45,323 nucleotides of DNA from Neptunicella marina (GTDB lineage Bacteria > Pseudomonadota > Gammaproteobacteria > Enterobacterales > Alteromonadaceae), in NCBI RefSeq assembly GCF_014270035.1, contig NZ_JACNEP010000024.1:1-45323 (forward strand), read 5' to 3'. Within the stretch, counting starts at the first letter, position 1. Each line of letters opens with the position of its first letter. Both the position numbers and the translations under genes were made by a program. Below are positions 36,366 to 45,323 of this stretch, in pieces. A model generated the notes under the pieces. That model saw only the letters and a list, made by a program, of their open reading frames with translations, was not told the origin of the DNA and searched no databases.

Positions 36366-37686
36366 AACGTTTTAACTCACTTTGTTGGTTTAATTGCTGC
36401 AAGTACTCAAGCTTGGCTTTTATTTGCTTTTCCATGCCACGCTCATTGGGCTGATAATACTGGCGGGTCGCTAATTCTGGTGGCAAATAACTTTCGCCGG
36501 CGGCAAATGCGCCGGGTTCATTATGCGCATAACGGTATTCTGCACCATGTCCCATCTCTTTGAGTAACTTAGTGGGTGCATTTCTAAGATGTAGCGGCAC
36601 GTCATAATCAGGTAAATTTTTAGCATCGTCTTTGGCCTGGCTAAACGCCATATAAACCGCATTACTTTTAGCCGCACTGGCGCAAAATATAAGCGCCTGA
36701 GCGATAGCTCGTTCCCCTTCGGCGGGGCCGACTCTGTGGTAAATATCCCAGGCATTTAACGTCACTTCCAGTGCTCTGGGATCGGCATTACCTATATCTT
36801 CTGAAGCAATTGCCAGTAAACGTCTTGCCACCACCAAAGCTTCACCACCGCCTTGTAAAATCCTGGCGTACCAATAAAGCGCACCATCAGGTGATGAACC
36901 TCTTACCGATTTATGCAGCGCCGACAACATGTCATAAAAATGATCGCCGCCTTTATCAAACTGACTAACCTTATCGCCAACCGCCTGTTTAATGGTGTCG
37001 AGAGAAATATGCTGATCATCAGCAAAATCAGCCGACAATTCCAGATAGTTAAGCAATCGTCTGGCATCACCACCACTTAGGTCACAAAGCTTGTTACGTG
37101 CTTCCTCATCAATGCGAATGGATAACTGACCCAGCCCTTTTTCCTCGTCAGACAAAGCTCTTGTGAGAATATCCTGTAATTCTTCATTACTCAGACTTTT
37201 TAACAGGTAAACCCGGGTGCGCGATAACAATGCGTTGTTTAATTCAAAAGACGGATTTTCCGTAGTCGCACCAATAAAGGTCACTGTGCCATCTTCAATA
37301 AAGGGCAGAAACGCATCTTGTTGCGCTTTATTAAAACGATGAACCTCGTCCACAAATAAGATGGTGCTTTTACCACGACTGGACGCATGATATTTGGCTG
37401 CCTCAATGGCATTACGAATATCTTTCACCCCTGATGTAACCGCAGAAATACGTTCTAAGTGAGCATTGGCATGTCGGGCAATTAGCTCGGCGAGTGTGGT
37501 TTTACCTGTACCGGGAGGTCCCCACAGGATCATGGAATGCGCTCTGCCTACTTGTATCGCCTGATATAAAGGTTTACCAGGTGCAACGATATGAGACTGG
37601 CCAAAATATTCATCTATTTTCTTAGGACGCATACGCGCCGCTAAAGGCGCAAATTGCTGCTGGGTATCAATCTCCTGCTGCGACAT
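36358..37686 (-). CDS. rarA: Replication-associated recombination protein A
   Basis: AAA+ ATPase of the clamp-loader group that acts at stalled replication forks. Walker A is GPPGTGKTT and Walker [10 protein letters not shown], followed by sensor motif [12 protein letters not shown] chose the ATG at 37686 ([21 protein letters not shown]), aligned with E. coli. The frame opens 23 codons earlier, inside lolA. The start overlaps lolA by 20 bases. 442 residues (E. coli 447). Confidence 0.95.
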
Positions 37687-38302
37687 TTCGTTGATCGTCC
37701 AGAGTGTAACCATCGGGTAAACTGAATTTAAAAATAGCAGTACTGATTGGCGCACCTTGTTTTATATCATCAAAGATCAGTTGGGTGGTTTGTTGCTGGC
37801 GGTCAATAATATCCAGTGCTTTTAACGTTTTCCCGTCAAACACAAATACTAACTGCTCAATTTGACTGCTTTCGCTACTGGTACTGACAGTGAATTTATC
37901 GCCACTTTCATTGGCCGCTATCGAGTATTCGTCCCAGGCTTTACTGTCTGGTTGTGCCAGCAACACAATGGGATTGTTACTAACGGCAGCTAACTGATCC
38001 ATGGCAACCACCTGTTCCACAAAGGGATCCACATGCCACAAACTAATGCCATCGGCGATTAAGACATTTTCATTGGGTTCGTCTACTTCCCAAAATAACT
38101 TATTAGGTTGTAACAGACGAATTTTGCCTGTGGCTTGCTGCAATACCTGCCCTTTTGCATCAATAACAGTTTGTGCAAAAACAGCCGAATAACTTTTTAG
38201 CGCAGATAATTTGGATTGTAATTGCTGCTTTGCAGACTCTGCACTTGCGGTGCCCGATATCAACATCAGACCACATAAAATAACACTGGAAATTCGTTTC
38301 AC
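37667..38302 (-). CDS. lolA: Outer-membrane lipoprotein carrier LolA
   Basis: Periplasmic chaperone that moves lipoproteins from LolCDE to LolB. A signal peptide ([21 protein letters not shown]) is cleaved near residue 21. The mature part shows the LolA beta-sheet pattern, including [17 protein letters not shown] and LFDDIKQG-type strands. 211 residues (E. coli 203). It is 15 bases after ftsK and overlaps rarA. Confidence 0.95.
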   Translation of the reverse strand: MKRISSVILCGLMLISGTASAESAKQQLQSKLSALKSYSAVFAQTVIDAKGQVLQQATGKIRLLQPNKLFWEVDEPNENVLIADGISLWHVDPFVEQVVAMDQLAAVSNNPIVLLAQPDSKAWDEYSIAANESGDKFTVSTSSESSQIEQLVFVFDGKTLKALDIIDRQQQTTQLIFDDIKQGAPISTAIFKFSLPDGYTLDDQRNVAAGD

Positions 38303-38317
38303 GTTTATTCTCTTTAA

Positions 38318-40759
38318 TTAAACTGGCGGTGGTGCCAGTACTTCGCGATTACCGTTATGAGCTGCGGCACTGATTACACCATTAAGTTCCATTTGATCAA
38401 CAATTCGTGCTGCGCGGTTATAACCGATATGGAAGTGACGTTGCACCAATGAGGTAGACACTTTGCGTGATGTGGTTACAAATGCAACCACATCATCAAA
38501 TAAGGCATCCACATCAGAATCGCCGCCTTCGGGTTGCTCTCCCGGTAACAGACCATCAGAGCCCTGATCGCCGTTTAAAATTTCATCGATATAGTTGGGC
38601 TTAGCACGTTGTTTCCAGTCAGAGACCACGGCATGTACTTCATGGTCATCCACAAACGCACCATGTACCCGGGTTGGAGCACTGGTTCCAGGAGGCAAGT
38701 ACAGCATGTCCCCCATGCCTAATAAGGATTCAGCCCCTTGCTGATCAAGTATGGTTCTTGAGTCAATTTTGGAAGACACCTGAAACGCAATACGAGTTGG
38801 AATGTTGGCTTTAATTAAACCGGTAATAACATCCACAGACGGACGCTGGGTGGCTAACACTAAATGAATACCGGCAGCCCGTGCTTTTTGTGCGATTCGG
38901 GCGATCAGTTCTTCCACTTTTTTGCCCACAATCATCATCATGTCGGCAAATTCATCAACGATGACCACTATGCTGGGCAGCTTTTCAAGATCCGGCGCCT
39001 CTGTAGCCATGCCCTCTTCCGCTTTCCACAGAGGATCTTTAATTGGCTGACCTGCTGCAATGGCATCTTTAATTTTAGCGTTAAAACCTTTTAAATTTCT
39101 CACACCTAACGCAGACATCAGTCGATAACGACGCTCCATTTCGGCCACACACCAGCGCAGCGCATTAGAAGCATCATTCATATCGGTAACCACTTCAGTC
39201 AGCAAATGGGGAATGCCTTCGTAAACCGATAATTCAAGCATTTTGGGGTCAATCATAATGATGCGAACATCTTCAGGCGTTGATTTATAAAGCAAGCTGA
39301 GGATCATCACATTCACCCCTACCGACTTACCGGAACCTGTGGTTCCCGCAACCAGTAAGTGAGGCATCTTGGCTAAATCAACCACAACGGGTTGACCGGC
39401 TATATCCTGCCCCAAAACCATAGTTAACGGTGAAGCCGAATCCGCAAAATCCTGACAACTTAATACTTCAGATAAGCGCACGGTTTCGCGATTTTTATTC
39501 GGTAATTCTAAACCTATTACCGATTTGCCGGGGATCACTTCAACCACACGCACGGAAATAGCGGATAACTCACGGGCTAAATCTTTAGATAATCCGGAAA
39601 TTCGGCTTACTTTAACCCCGGCGGCTAAATCAAGCTCAAAACGTGTGATAACCGGGCCGGGGTATACACCAACCACTTTGGCATCCACATTAAAGTTGGC
39701 TAGTTTTTCTTCAACCAATCTGGCGACTTGTTCCAGTTCTTCCTTAGAAATTGGATTTTCAACTTTATCGGCACGGTCGAGTAAATCCAGGGTTGGCATT
39801 GGGGTTACACTGCCACTCGCGCTAGCATCGCTTTCCCACGGAACATCCTGCGCAGTGCGATGGGTAGCTGAACTACTTTCATCTGAATCATGGGCAATGG
39901 GCATATCATCTGATAAATCCATCATATCATCCAGATTCACCACCGGCTCTTGCTTAACGTCCGACTTCACTGCTTTATCTTTGCGCTTTTTGCGGGTGGC
40001 GGCAGGTTGATCAAATTCGTCGATTTTAGGTGAATGTACTGGCGTGACTTCCACTTCAGGCTCAACACGCATGGAAGTGATTTCAATATTGCGTTCTGGC
40101 TCTTGTTGTTTATTTTCCAATTGTTGTGATTTCCTGGAAAAGTCCATCAAACGAGGCGCAGAAAAATTCCCCAGACTTCCTGATACACGCGCTGTGCCTT
40201 TGGCTCCGCGGATCACCCACTCCCCCACAAAATCAATAATGCTTAACCAGGAAATTCCCGTGACCAGGGTAAAGCCGGTACATAAAAAGCACAGCAGCAA
40301 CAAAATACTGCCGGGCATATTTAACATGGGCAATAAGGATGCGCTTAAAATATCGCCGATAAAACCACCGGCCGGAAAGTAAAAAGGATCGTCAAAATTG
40401 AGGCTGGCAAGACCACACGCGCCTAATACGCCGAGTATGCCTCCAATCACACGCAGCGATATGGTTAGGTAATCCATTTCCAGCAAATCTTTAGCCTGTT
40501 GAAACAAAAACCAACCTAATAGAGCCGATAGAAAAGGAAAAATATAAGCGACAAAACCAAAGGTGAACAAAAGAATATCTGCAAACCAGGCTCCGGCAGG
40601 GCCAGCCGCATTGCTTACACTACCACTATGGCCGGCTTGACTCCAGCTGGGGTCGGCTGGATCAAATGTGCCCAGCGCCAATAATAAAAATAAAGCAAAG
40701 GCACAGGTTAAAATCATGCCTGCTTCCAAAATCCGTTGGATACCAGAAAGACGCGCCAT
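38318..40759 (-). CDS. ftsK: DNA translocase FtsK
   Basis: Couples cell division to chromosome dimer resolution by pumping DNA at the septum and activating XerCD at dif. Four N-terminal membrane helices (about residues 12-180) are followed by an acidic linker of about 150 residues. The RecA-like motor (Walker [15 protein letters not shown]; Walker [14 protein letters not shown]) and a C-terminal winged-helix gamma domain ([22 protein letters not shown]) follow. 813 residues, shorter than E. coli (1329) because the linker is short. Confidence 0.96.
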   Translation of the reverse strand: MARLSGIQRILEAGMILTCAFALFLLLALGTFDPADPSWSQAGHSGSVSNAAGPAGAWFADILLFTFGFVAYIFPFLSALLGWFLFQQAKDLLEMDYLTISLRVIGGILGVLGACGLASLNFDDPFYFPAGGFIGDILSASLLPMLNMPGSILLLLCFLCTGFTLVTGISWLSIIDFVGEWVIRGAKGTARVSGSLGNFSAPRLMDFSRKSQQLENKQQEPERNIEITSMRVEPEVEVTPVHSPKIDEFDQPAATRKKRKDKAVKSDVKQEPVVNLDDMMDLSDDMPIAHDSDESSSATHRTAQDVPWESDASASGSVTPMPTLDLLDRADKVENPISKEELEQVARLVEEKLANFNVDAKVVGVYPGPVITRFELDLAAGVKVSRISGLSKDLARELSAISVRVVEVIPGKSVIGLELPNKNRETVRLSEVLSCQDFADSASPLTMVLGQDIAGQPVVVDLAKMPHLLVAGTTGSGKSVGVNVMILSLLYKSTPEDVRIIMIDPKMLELSVYEGIPHLLTEVVTDMNDASNALRWCVAEMERRYRLMSALGVRNLKGFNAKIKDAIAAGQPIKDPLWKAEEGMATEAPDLEKLPSIVVIVDEFADMMMIVGKKVEELIARIAQKARAAGIHLVLATQRPSVDVITGLIKANIPTRIAFQVSSKIDSRTILDQQGAESLLGMGDMLYLPPGTSAPTRVHGAFVDDHEVHAVVSDWKQRAKPNYIDEILNGDQGSDGLLPGEQPEGGDSDVDALFDDVVAFVTTSRKVSTSLVQRHFHIGYNRAARIVDQMELNGVISAAAHNGNREVLAPPPV

Positions 40760-40896
40760 AAATATTTAATTCATTTAGTTCTTTTATTCATTCGGCTGTA
40801 TAAGATACCAGCCCACTTGTTAAATGCCCAGCTATCAAATCGTTAAAAGCCAACTAAAAAACACGTGATTGTTTATTAAAAAACCAATTTAAAGAA

Positions 40897-41379
40897 TTAC
40901 TTAAGATTGATCCGAATTTGGCTGGTTTGTTTCACCTCTTCCATTACCACATAGGAGCGGGACTCACTTACGCCGGGTAATTTAAGTAAGGTGTCGCCGA
41001 GCAATTTTCGGTATGCCGACATATCTGACACACGTGCCTTTAATAAGAAATCGAAATTACCTGACACCAGATGACATTCCTGAATGTCTTCCAGTTCCCG
41101 CACAGCCTGTGCGAACTTTTCAAAAATATCCGGCGATTTGGTGAGGTTAATCTCCACAAAAATAAGCATGGCTGCGCCGAGCTTTTCAGGTGCAACTCGC
41201 GCTTCATAGCCGGTGATATAACCTTGCTGCTCTAAACGCCTAACTCTTTCAAGACATGGCGTTGTGCTCAGTCCAACACGCTTGGCTAATTCTACGTTTG
41301 ATAACCGACCGTCATTTTGTAATTCAATCAATATGTTACGATCGATTCTGTCTAAATGCTTCGGCGTTTTAATTAGCAT
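40897..41379 (-). CDS. lrp: Leucine-responsive regulatory protein Lrp
   Basis: Global feast/famine regulator. The helix-turn-helix (LSNVELAKRVGLSTTPCLER) and the C-terminal RAM domain (ECHLVSGNFDFLLKARV; LPGVSESRSYVVMEEVKQ) match E. coli Lrp closely across 160 residues. As in E. coli it lies next to ftsK. It diverges from ald, and an Lrp-like box covers its own start codon, which predicts autoregulation. Confidence 0.96.
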   Translation of the reverse strand: MLIKTPKHLDRIDRNILIELQNDGRLSNVELAKRVGLSTTPCLERVRRLEQQGYITGYEARVAPEKLGAAMLIFVEINLTKSPDIFEKFAQAVRELEDIQECHLVSGNFDFLLKARVSDMSAYRKLLGDTLLKLPGVSESRSYVVMEEVKQTSQIRINLK

Positions 41380-41450
41380 AATTAACTACCACAAATTAAT
41401 TTTACAGCACAATTATCTAATTATGTCATAAATAAAGCACAATTAACTAA
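41375..41450. promoter_or_regulatory. Three phased Lrp-like boxes between lrp and ald
   Basis: The motif AGCAYAATTAWCTAM occurs at 41375-41389, 41406-41420 and 41436-41450, all in the same direction. The spacings are 31 and 30 bases, close to three helical turns. Compared with the E. coli Lrp consensus YAGHAWATTWTDCTR, the boxes match about 13, 12 and 11 of 15 positions. The first overlaps the lrp start codon; the last lies 12 bases before a TATACT -10 candidate (41462-41467) for ald. Confidence 0.7.
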
Positions 41451-41515
41451 AAAACATCACCTATACTTCGCGGTCTGATTTTTTGACTGAAATATTACAA
41501 GAAGGTCTGATAATT

Positions 41516-42646
41516 ATGTTAATTGGTGTACCTAAAGAAATAAAAAACCACGAATACCGAATTGGCCTAACCCCAGCTGCTGTTAAAGAGTTTGTCACTC
41601 ATGGGCACAGCGTATTAGTACAAACCAATGCCGGTGCAGCAATTGGATTTAGTAACGAACAATATACCGCTGCAGGTGCAGAGCTGGTGGATACGCCAGA
41701 AGAAATCTTTGCACGTGCAGAAATGATTGTGAAAGTGAAAGAGCCGCAACCAAACGAATGTAAAATGTTGCGTAAAGGCCAAACTTTATACACTTATTTG
41801 CACCTGGCCCCTGACCCTACTCAAACTCAACTTTTAGTTGAATCAGGTGCAACCTGTATCGCGTATGAAACCGTAACCGATAGCCGCAACGGTTTACCTT
41901 TACTCGCGCCAATGAGTGAAGTGGCTGGTCGTATGGCGGTTCAGGCTGGTGCACATTACTTAGAAAAAGCTCAAGGCGGCAGCGGTACCCTATTGGGTGG
42001 CGTCCCCGGTGTGGCACCTGGCAAAGTATTAGTTATTGGTGGCGGCGTTGTTGGTGTAAATGCAGCAAAAATGGCAGTTGGCTTAGGTGCAGACGTAACT
42101 ATTTTGGACCGTTCTTTACCGCGCTTACGTGAATTGGACGACATCTTTATGGGTCGAGTCAAAACCGTATTTTCTACCGTTGATGCCATTGAGCACTATT
42201 CTGCCAGTGCAGATTTAGTTGTAGGTGCCGTATTAATTCCTGGTGCGGCAGCACCTAAATTGCTAACCCGTGAACATATTGCCAATATGAAAGAAGGTTC
42301 AGTGGTGGTTGATGTGGCCATTGACCAGGGCGGTTGTTTTGAAACATCTAAAGCAACAACTCATCAGGATCCCGTTTATGTGATTGATGATGTTGTGCAT
42401 TACTGTGTGGCTAATATGCCAGGTGGTGTAGCAAGAACCTCAACCATGGCACTTAACAATGCGACTTTACCGTTTGGTTTAGCGCTTGCCAATAAAGGCC
42501 CTAAACAAGCCATGCTGGACGACCCACATTTATTAAATGGCCTGAATGTTCATGAAGGTAAAGTAACATATAAAGCCGTTGTAGATGCGTTAGGTGAACA
42601 ATTAGGTTTAACCTACACAGATGCTAAACAAGCATTGGGCGCATAA
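41516..42646 (+). CDS. ald: Alanine dehydrogenase
   Basis: NAD-dependent interconversion of L-alanine and pyruvate plus ammonia. I chose the ATG at 41516 ([20 protein letters not shown]), the standard family start, preceded by AAGG; the frame opens 11 codons earlier. NAD-binding [20 protein letters not shown] and the catalytic regions (KVKEPQ, LHLAPD) are present. 376 residues. It diverges from lrp with Lrp-like boxes between, so it probably responds to amino-acid supply. A terminator follows. Confidence 0.96.
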   Translation: MLIGVPKEIKNHEYRIGLTPAAVKEFVTHGHSVLVQTNAGAAIGFSNEQYTAAGAELVDTPEEIFARAEMIVKVKEPQPNECKMLRKGQTLYTYLHLAPDPTQTQLLVESGATCIAYETVTDSRNGLPLLAPMSEVAGRMAVQAGAHYLEKAQGGSGTLLGGVPGVAPGKVLVIGGGVVGVNAAKMAVGLGADVTILDRSLPRLRELDDIFMGRVKTVFSTVDAIEHYSASADLVVGAVLIPGAAAPKLLTREHIANMKEGSVVVDVAIDQGGCFETSKATTHQDPVYVIDDVVHYCVANMPGGVARTSTMALNNATLPFGLALANKGPKQAMLDDPHLLNGLNVHEGKVTYKAVVDALGEQLGLTYTDAKQALGA

Positions 42647-42670
42647 GCTTTTATCCCCACTATATTGAAT

Positions 42671-42697
42671 AAAGCCTCCGTATGGAGGCTTTTTTTT
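42671..42697 (+). terminator. Intrinsic terminator after ald
   Basis: AAAGCCTCC-GTAT-GGAGGCTTT running into further T, 24 bases after the ald stop. Confidence 0.9.
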
Positions 42698-42795
42698 GGC
42701 AGAAAAAGCGTTATGCTGGCTTTTCCATAAGTCTTTACGGCTTATTTACACCCAATCGTGGTTTTACAATAACAATATGCACACAGGGAAACTCA

Positions 42796-44643
42796 ATGAA
42801 AACCATTAAACTCAAAGTCAGTATGATTGCGGCTGCAATGGTACTGGGCGGTTGCCAACCCGCTCCTAAAACAAATAACACCGATACAACAGCACCAGAC
42901 AACGTTCTAACAGCAGAAGATGCCAAGCAATTTTTAGTTGACGCTCAACACGAAATAGAAAAAATGCAATTGCCCGCTGCGCAAGCGTCCTGGAGTTATG
43001 CCACTAATATTAACTACGACACGGCAGCTGTCGATGCTTACCTAAGCGAAAAGCTTTCCAGCAGAGTGGCAGAGCTTGCCAAACAGGCTGCGGACTTTAA
43101 TCAGGTTGAAGTGGATGCTGATACCCGACGTAAGCTGGATTTAATGCGCTATTCATTGACCATGCCGCCTCCTGCAGATGAAAAAAAATCAGCAAGACTG
43201 GCTCAGATAGGCTCAGAATTGGGGGGGATGTATGGAAAAGGTAAATACTGCCGCAGTGAAGATGAATGTTTTAGCCTGAGCCAAATGAGTGGCTTTATGG
43301 CAGAAAGCCGCGATCCTGACCTGTTACTTGAGTACTGGAAAGGCTGGCGTGACGTCGCACCACCAATGAAAGCCATGTTTGCTGAGCAGGTTGAATTAGC
43401 AAACGAAGGTGCACATGAACTTGGTTTTGAAAATGTCAGTGAATTATGGCGTAGCAAATATGATATGCCCGCAGCTGAATTCCCGGCAGCGTTAGACAAA
43501 ACCTGGGGGCAGGTAAAGCCTTTGTATGATGCTCTGCACTGCCATGTTCGCGCCAAGTTAGGCGAGTATTATGGTGAAGATGTAGTCAGGCAAGATCAGG
43601 CAATACCTGCTCATTTACTGGGAAATATGTGGGCACAAACCTGGGGTAATATTTACGAACTGGTCAAGCCAACACAGAAACTTCAGGTACCTGATGTCAC
43701 TAAAGCCCTGGCTGATAAGGGTTATGACGAAATTAAAATGGTCAAACAAGCCGAGTCGTTTTTCTCATCACTTGGTTTTGCCCCCCTACCCGAGACGTTC
43801 TGGGAACGTTCTTTATTTTTAAAACCTAAGGACAGAGAAGTGGTATGCCACGCATCAGCCTGGGATTTAGATGACAAAGACGATCTGCGTATTAAAATGT
43901 GCATCCAGAAAACCGGCGAAGAATTTAACGTTATTCACCACGAACTGGGGCACAACTACTATCAACGTGCCTATAAAAACCAGCCACTGTTGTATCGTGG
44001 TTCTGCAAATGATGGATTTCATGAAGCGATTGGTGACACCATTGCACTGTCCATCACACCTAAATACTTAAAGCAAATTGGTCTGATAGATACCATTCCT
44101 GATGAGTCAAATGATATTGGCATGTTGCTAAAAGTAGCATTGGATAAAATTGCGTTTTTACCTTTTGGTCTGATGGTGGATCAATGGCGTTGGAAAGTGT
44201 TAACCGGTGAAGTCAAACCTGAAGATTACAACAAAGTATGGTGGCAATTACGTGAGCATTATCAGGGAGTTAAAGCCCCTATTGAACGTTCTGCCGATGC
44301 CTTTGATCCTGGTGCAAAATACCACGTACCGGGCAACGTACCTTATACCCGCTATTTCCTTGCGCATATTCTGCAATTCCAGTTCCACAAAGCACTATGC
44401 GAAAAAGCGGGCGACACGGGGTCTATTCATCGTTGCTCAATATATGGTAGCAAGGAAGCAGGTGATGCACTCAACAACATGTTATCAATGGGACAAAGTG
44501 AAACATGGCAAACCGCTTTACAAAGCTTAACTGGCTCACCGGAAATGGATGCAACAGCGGTGTTGGACTATTTTGCACCTCTAAAGCAGTGGTTAGATGA
44601 GCAAAACGCCAACCGCAATTGTGGATGGCCAGACAACACTTAA
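42796..44643 (+). CDS. M2-family peptidyl-dipeptidase lipoprotein (ACE-like)
   Basis: A zinc dipeptidyl carboxypeptidase related to angiotensin-converting enzyme. The zinc site is HHELGHNYYQ, followed by EAIGDTIALS with the third ligand. I chose the ATG at 42796, which has AGGGAA 6 bases upstream. It starts a lipoprotein signal (MKTIKLKVSMIAAAMVLGGC) with lipobox LGGC, so the enzyme is lipid-anchored in the periplasm or on the outer membrane. The frame opens 38 codons earlier, inside the ald terminator. 615 residues. It probably trims dipeptides from imported peptides. Confidence 0.93.
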   Translation: MKTIKLKVSMIAAAMVLGGCQPAPKTNNTDTTAPDNVLTAEDAKQFLVDAQHEIEKMQLPAAQASWSYATNINYDTAAVDAYLSEKLSSRVAELAKQAADFNQVEVDADTRRKLDLMRYSLTMPPPADEKKSARLAQIGSELGGMYGKGKYCRSEDECFSLSQMSGFMAESRDPDLLLEYWKGWRDVAPPMKAMFAEQVELANEGAHELGFENVSELWRSKYDMPAAEFPAALDKTWGQVKPLYDALHCHVRAKLGEYYGEDVVRQDQAIPAHLLGNMWAQTWGNIYELVKPTQKLQVPDVTKALADKGYDEIKMVKQAESFFSSLGFAPLPETFWERSLFLKPKDREVVCHASAWDLDDKDDLRIKMCIQKTGEEFNVIHHELGHNYYQRAYKNQPLLYRGSANDGFHEAIGDTIALSITPKYLKQIGLIDTIPDESNDIGMLLKVALDKIAFLPFGLMVDQWRWKVLTGEVKPEDYNKVWWQLREHYQGVKAPIERSADAFDPGAKYHVPGNVPYTRYFLAHILQFQFHKALCEKAGDTGSIHRCSIYGSKEAGDALNNMLSMGQSETWQTALQSLTGSPEMDATAVLDYFAPLKQWLDEQNANRNCGWPDNT

Positions 44644-44654
44644 TACATCAGATA

Positions 44655-44686
44655 AAAATAAGCCGGCAAATGCCGGTTTATTTTTT
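44655..44686. terminator. Bidirectional terminator overlapping the sixA stop
   Basis: AAGCCGGC-AAAT-GCCGGTTT with a TTTATTTTTT tail on plus and TTATTTTTAT on minus. The sixA stop (44678-44680) lies inside the structure, so both convergent genes end here. Confidence 0.82.
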
Positions 44687-45157
44687 GGGACGTTCGTAGC
44701 GAATAATACTGGCACATCCCGCATTTAAACTACTCCAGCTGTCTTCTTTGAGCTCCAGACAAATATATGATGCGGTGACCAAATAGTCACATTCTTCACC
44801 TGTCAGGTACGAGGCCAAATTACTTAAGCCAGGATTATGACCAAACAACCAAAGATAATCGTCTTTATCAGGTTGTTGTTTTAATACTTTGACTAAAGTT
44901 GGGGTAAAACTCTCGTACAATAACCATTCAAGCTGCAAACGCGATAGATTAATATCCAGGTTACGAATATAAAATAGCGCCGTGGCATACGCTCTTACAG
45001 CGGGCGAACACAATACAAGGTCAGGATGGTCCAACTGGCAATCGTGTGCCATCTGCTCTGCTTGTCTAAATCCTCTATGATTAAGGGGTCTGTGATAATC
45101 AGCAATATCAAACTCCCAGCTGGACTTTCCGTGGCGAAATAACGTCAGTCTCTTCAT
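44678..45157 (-). CDS. sixA: Phosphohistidine phosphatase SixA
   Basis: Histidine-phosphatase-superfamily enzyme that removes phosphate from phosphohistidine in phosphorelay proteins. The RHG motif is at residues 8-10 (FRHGKSSW), and a second active-site histidine is in FGHNPGLSNL. 159 residues (E. coli 161). It reads leftwards and converges on the M2 peptidase. Its upstream side abuts a terminator and the right-hand repeat. Confidence 0.92.
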   Translation of the reverse strand: MKRLTLFRHGKSSWEFDIADYHRPLNHRGFRQAEQMAHDCQLDHPDLVLCSPAVRAYATALFYIRNLDINLSRLQLEWLLYESFTPTLVKVLKQQPDKDDYLWLFGHNPGLSNLASYLTGEECDYLVTASYICLELKEDSWSSLNAGCASIIRYERPKK

Positions 45158-45208
45158 TTTGACACGTAGATTGCTACATCGATAATTAATAGTAGCTGTT
45201 TAAAACAA

Positions 45209-45232
45209 AAAGGGAGCCCAATGGCTCCCTTT
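45209..45232. terminator. Hairpin terminator beside the right repeat copy
   Basis: AAAGGGAGCC-CAAT-GGCTCCCTTT is a perfect 10-bp stem. On minus it is followed by TTTTTGTTTT-like sequence, on plus by AATTGTTTTT. It is upstream of sixA, so on minus it probably served a gene that lay further right. The repeat begins 14 bases beyond it. Confidence 0.75.
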
Positions 45233-45253
45233 AATTGTTTTTACAGTGTCTTG

Positions 45254-45280
45254 TCCTGAAATGTGTTTACACATTTAGGA
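45254..45280 (+). promoter_or_regulatory. Hairpin overlapping the ribosome binding site of the repeat ORF (right copy)
   Basis: TCCT-G-AAATGTGT (45254-45266) and ACACATTT-AGGA (45269-45280) form the same bulged 12-bp stem as the left copy. AGGA is the Shine-Dalgarno sequence of the ORF at 45287. Confidence 0.45.
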
Positions 45281-45286
45281 TTTATT

Positions 45287-45323
45287 ATGACAACAGCAGA
45301 TAAACAACGAGTTAAACGTACAC
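45287..45323 (+). CDS. Partial ORF, possible transposase N-terminus (right copy)
   Basis: ATG at 45287 opens MTTADKQRVKRT and is cut off by the window end. Identical to the frame at 37-1 on the minus strand. Its AGGA ribosome binding site is 6 bases upstream. Confidence 0.45.
   Translation, partial: MTTADKQRVKRT

Larger units (their letters stand above)
45247..45323 (+). mobile_element. Right copy of the 77-bp inverted repeat; end of an IS-like element
   Basis: Exact reverse complement of bases 1-77. It begins TGTCTTGTCC and carries a hairpin, a ribosome binding site and an ATG leading out of the window. A length of exactly 77 is also a common de Bruijn graph k-mer, so the contig probably ends at the last shared k-mer of a multicopy element. 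Confidence 0.75.

Noticed and set aside
42682-42795. 38-residue N-terminal extension of the M2 peptidase
   Set aside because: It begins inside the ald terminator. The ATG at 42796 has a good ribosome binding site and starts a canonical lipoprotein signal.

Overview
The window looks like one complete assembly contig from a marine gammaproteobacterium, probably of the Alteromonadales. The protein sequences resemble that group, and the gene order is partly that of E. coli: gltA diverging from sdhCDAB-sucABCD, then serT-yccA-tus and serS-crcB-rarA-lolA-ftsK-lrp. There are no phage genes and no CRISPR array. The first and last 77 bases are exact inverted copies of each other. Each copy holds the 5' end of a short ORF running out of the window, so the contig most likely stops at two copies of one insertion-sequence-like element.

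Layout. 1-1800: repeat edge, terminator and glnS (minus). 1890-11985: sdhCDAB-sucABCD on the minus strand, with a terminator between sucB and sucC, a structured hairpin between sdhB and sucA, and a 3' UTR ending in a UUCG-loop terminator. 12344-13624: divergent gltA. 13791-18305: a small MscS-like channel, a TonB-like proline/glutamate-rich protein, ribB behind an FMN riboswitch with its own terminator, a second MscS channel, corA and a small hypothetical gene. 18407-18984: fabA with a FabR-type operator inside its promoter. 19036-22688: accessory genes (DUF2061 protein, orphan type IV pilin-like protein, secreted serine hydrolase behind a 5' hairpin, membrane protein) and a relic of a protease-like gene.

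22715-29547 is the most distinctive block. A minus-strand operon encodes a Tat-exported FAD amine oxidase, a diheme cytochrome c, an exported RidA-like protein and a TonB-dependent receptor. A LysR regulator is divergent from it. Together they suggest a periplasmic pathway: uptake of an amine or amino-acid-like substrate, oxidation with electrons passed to cytochrome c, and hydrolysis of the reactive imine by RidA. The substrate is unknown.

29714-31831 is a sulfide/persulfide-type operon (TSUP exporter, Blh-like metallo-beta-lactamase, DSP-like phosphatase/sulfurtransferase) behind an 18-bp perfect palindrome. 32133-34595 holds tRNA-Ser(UGA), yccA and tusDCBE for tRNA 2-thiolation. 34651-41379 (minus) holds serS, crcB, rarA, lolA, ftsK and lrp. 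lrp diverges from ald, and the region between them carries three phased Lrp-like boxes. The window ends with an M2-family dipeptidase lipoprotein, sixA and the second repeat copy.
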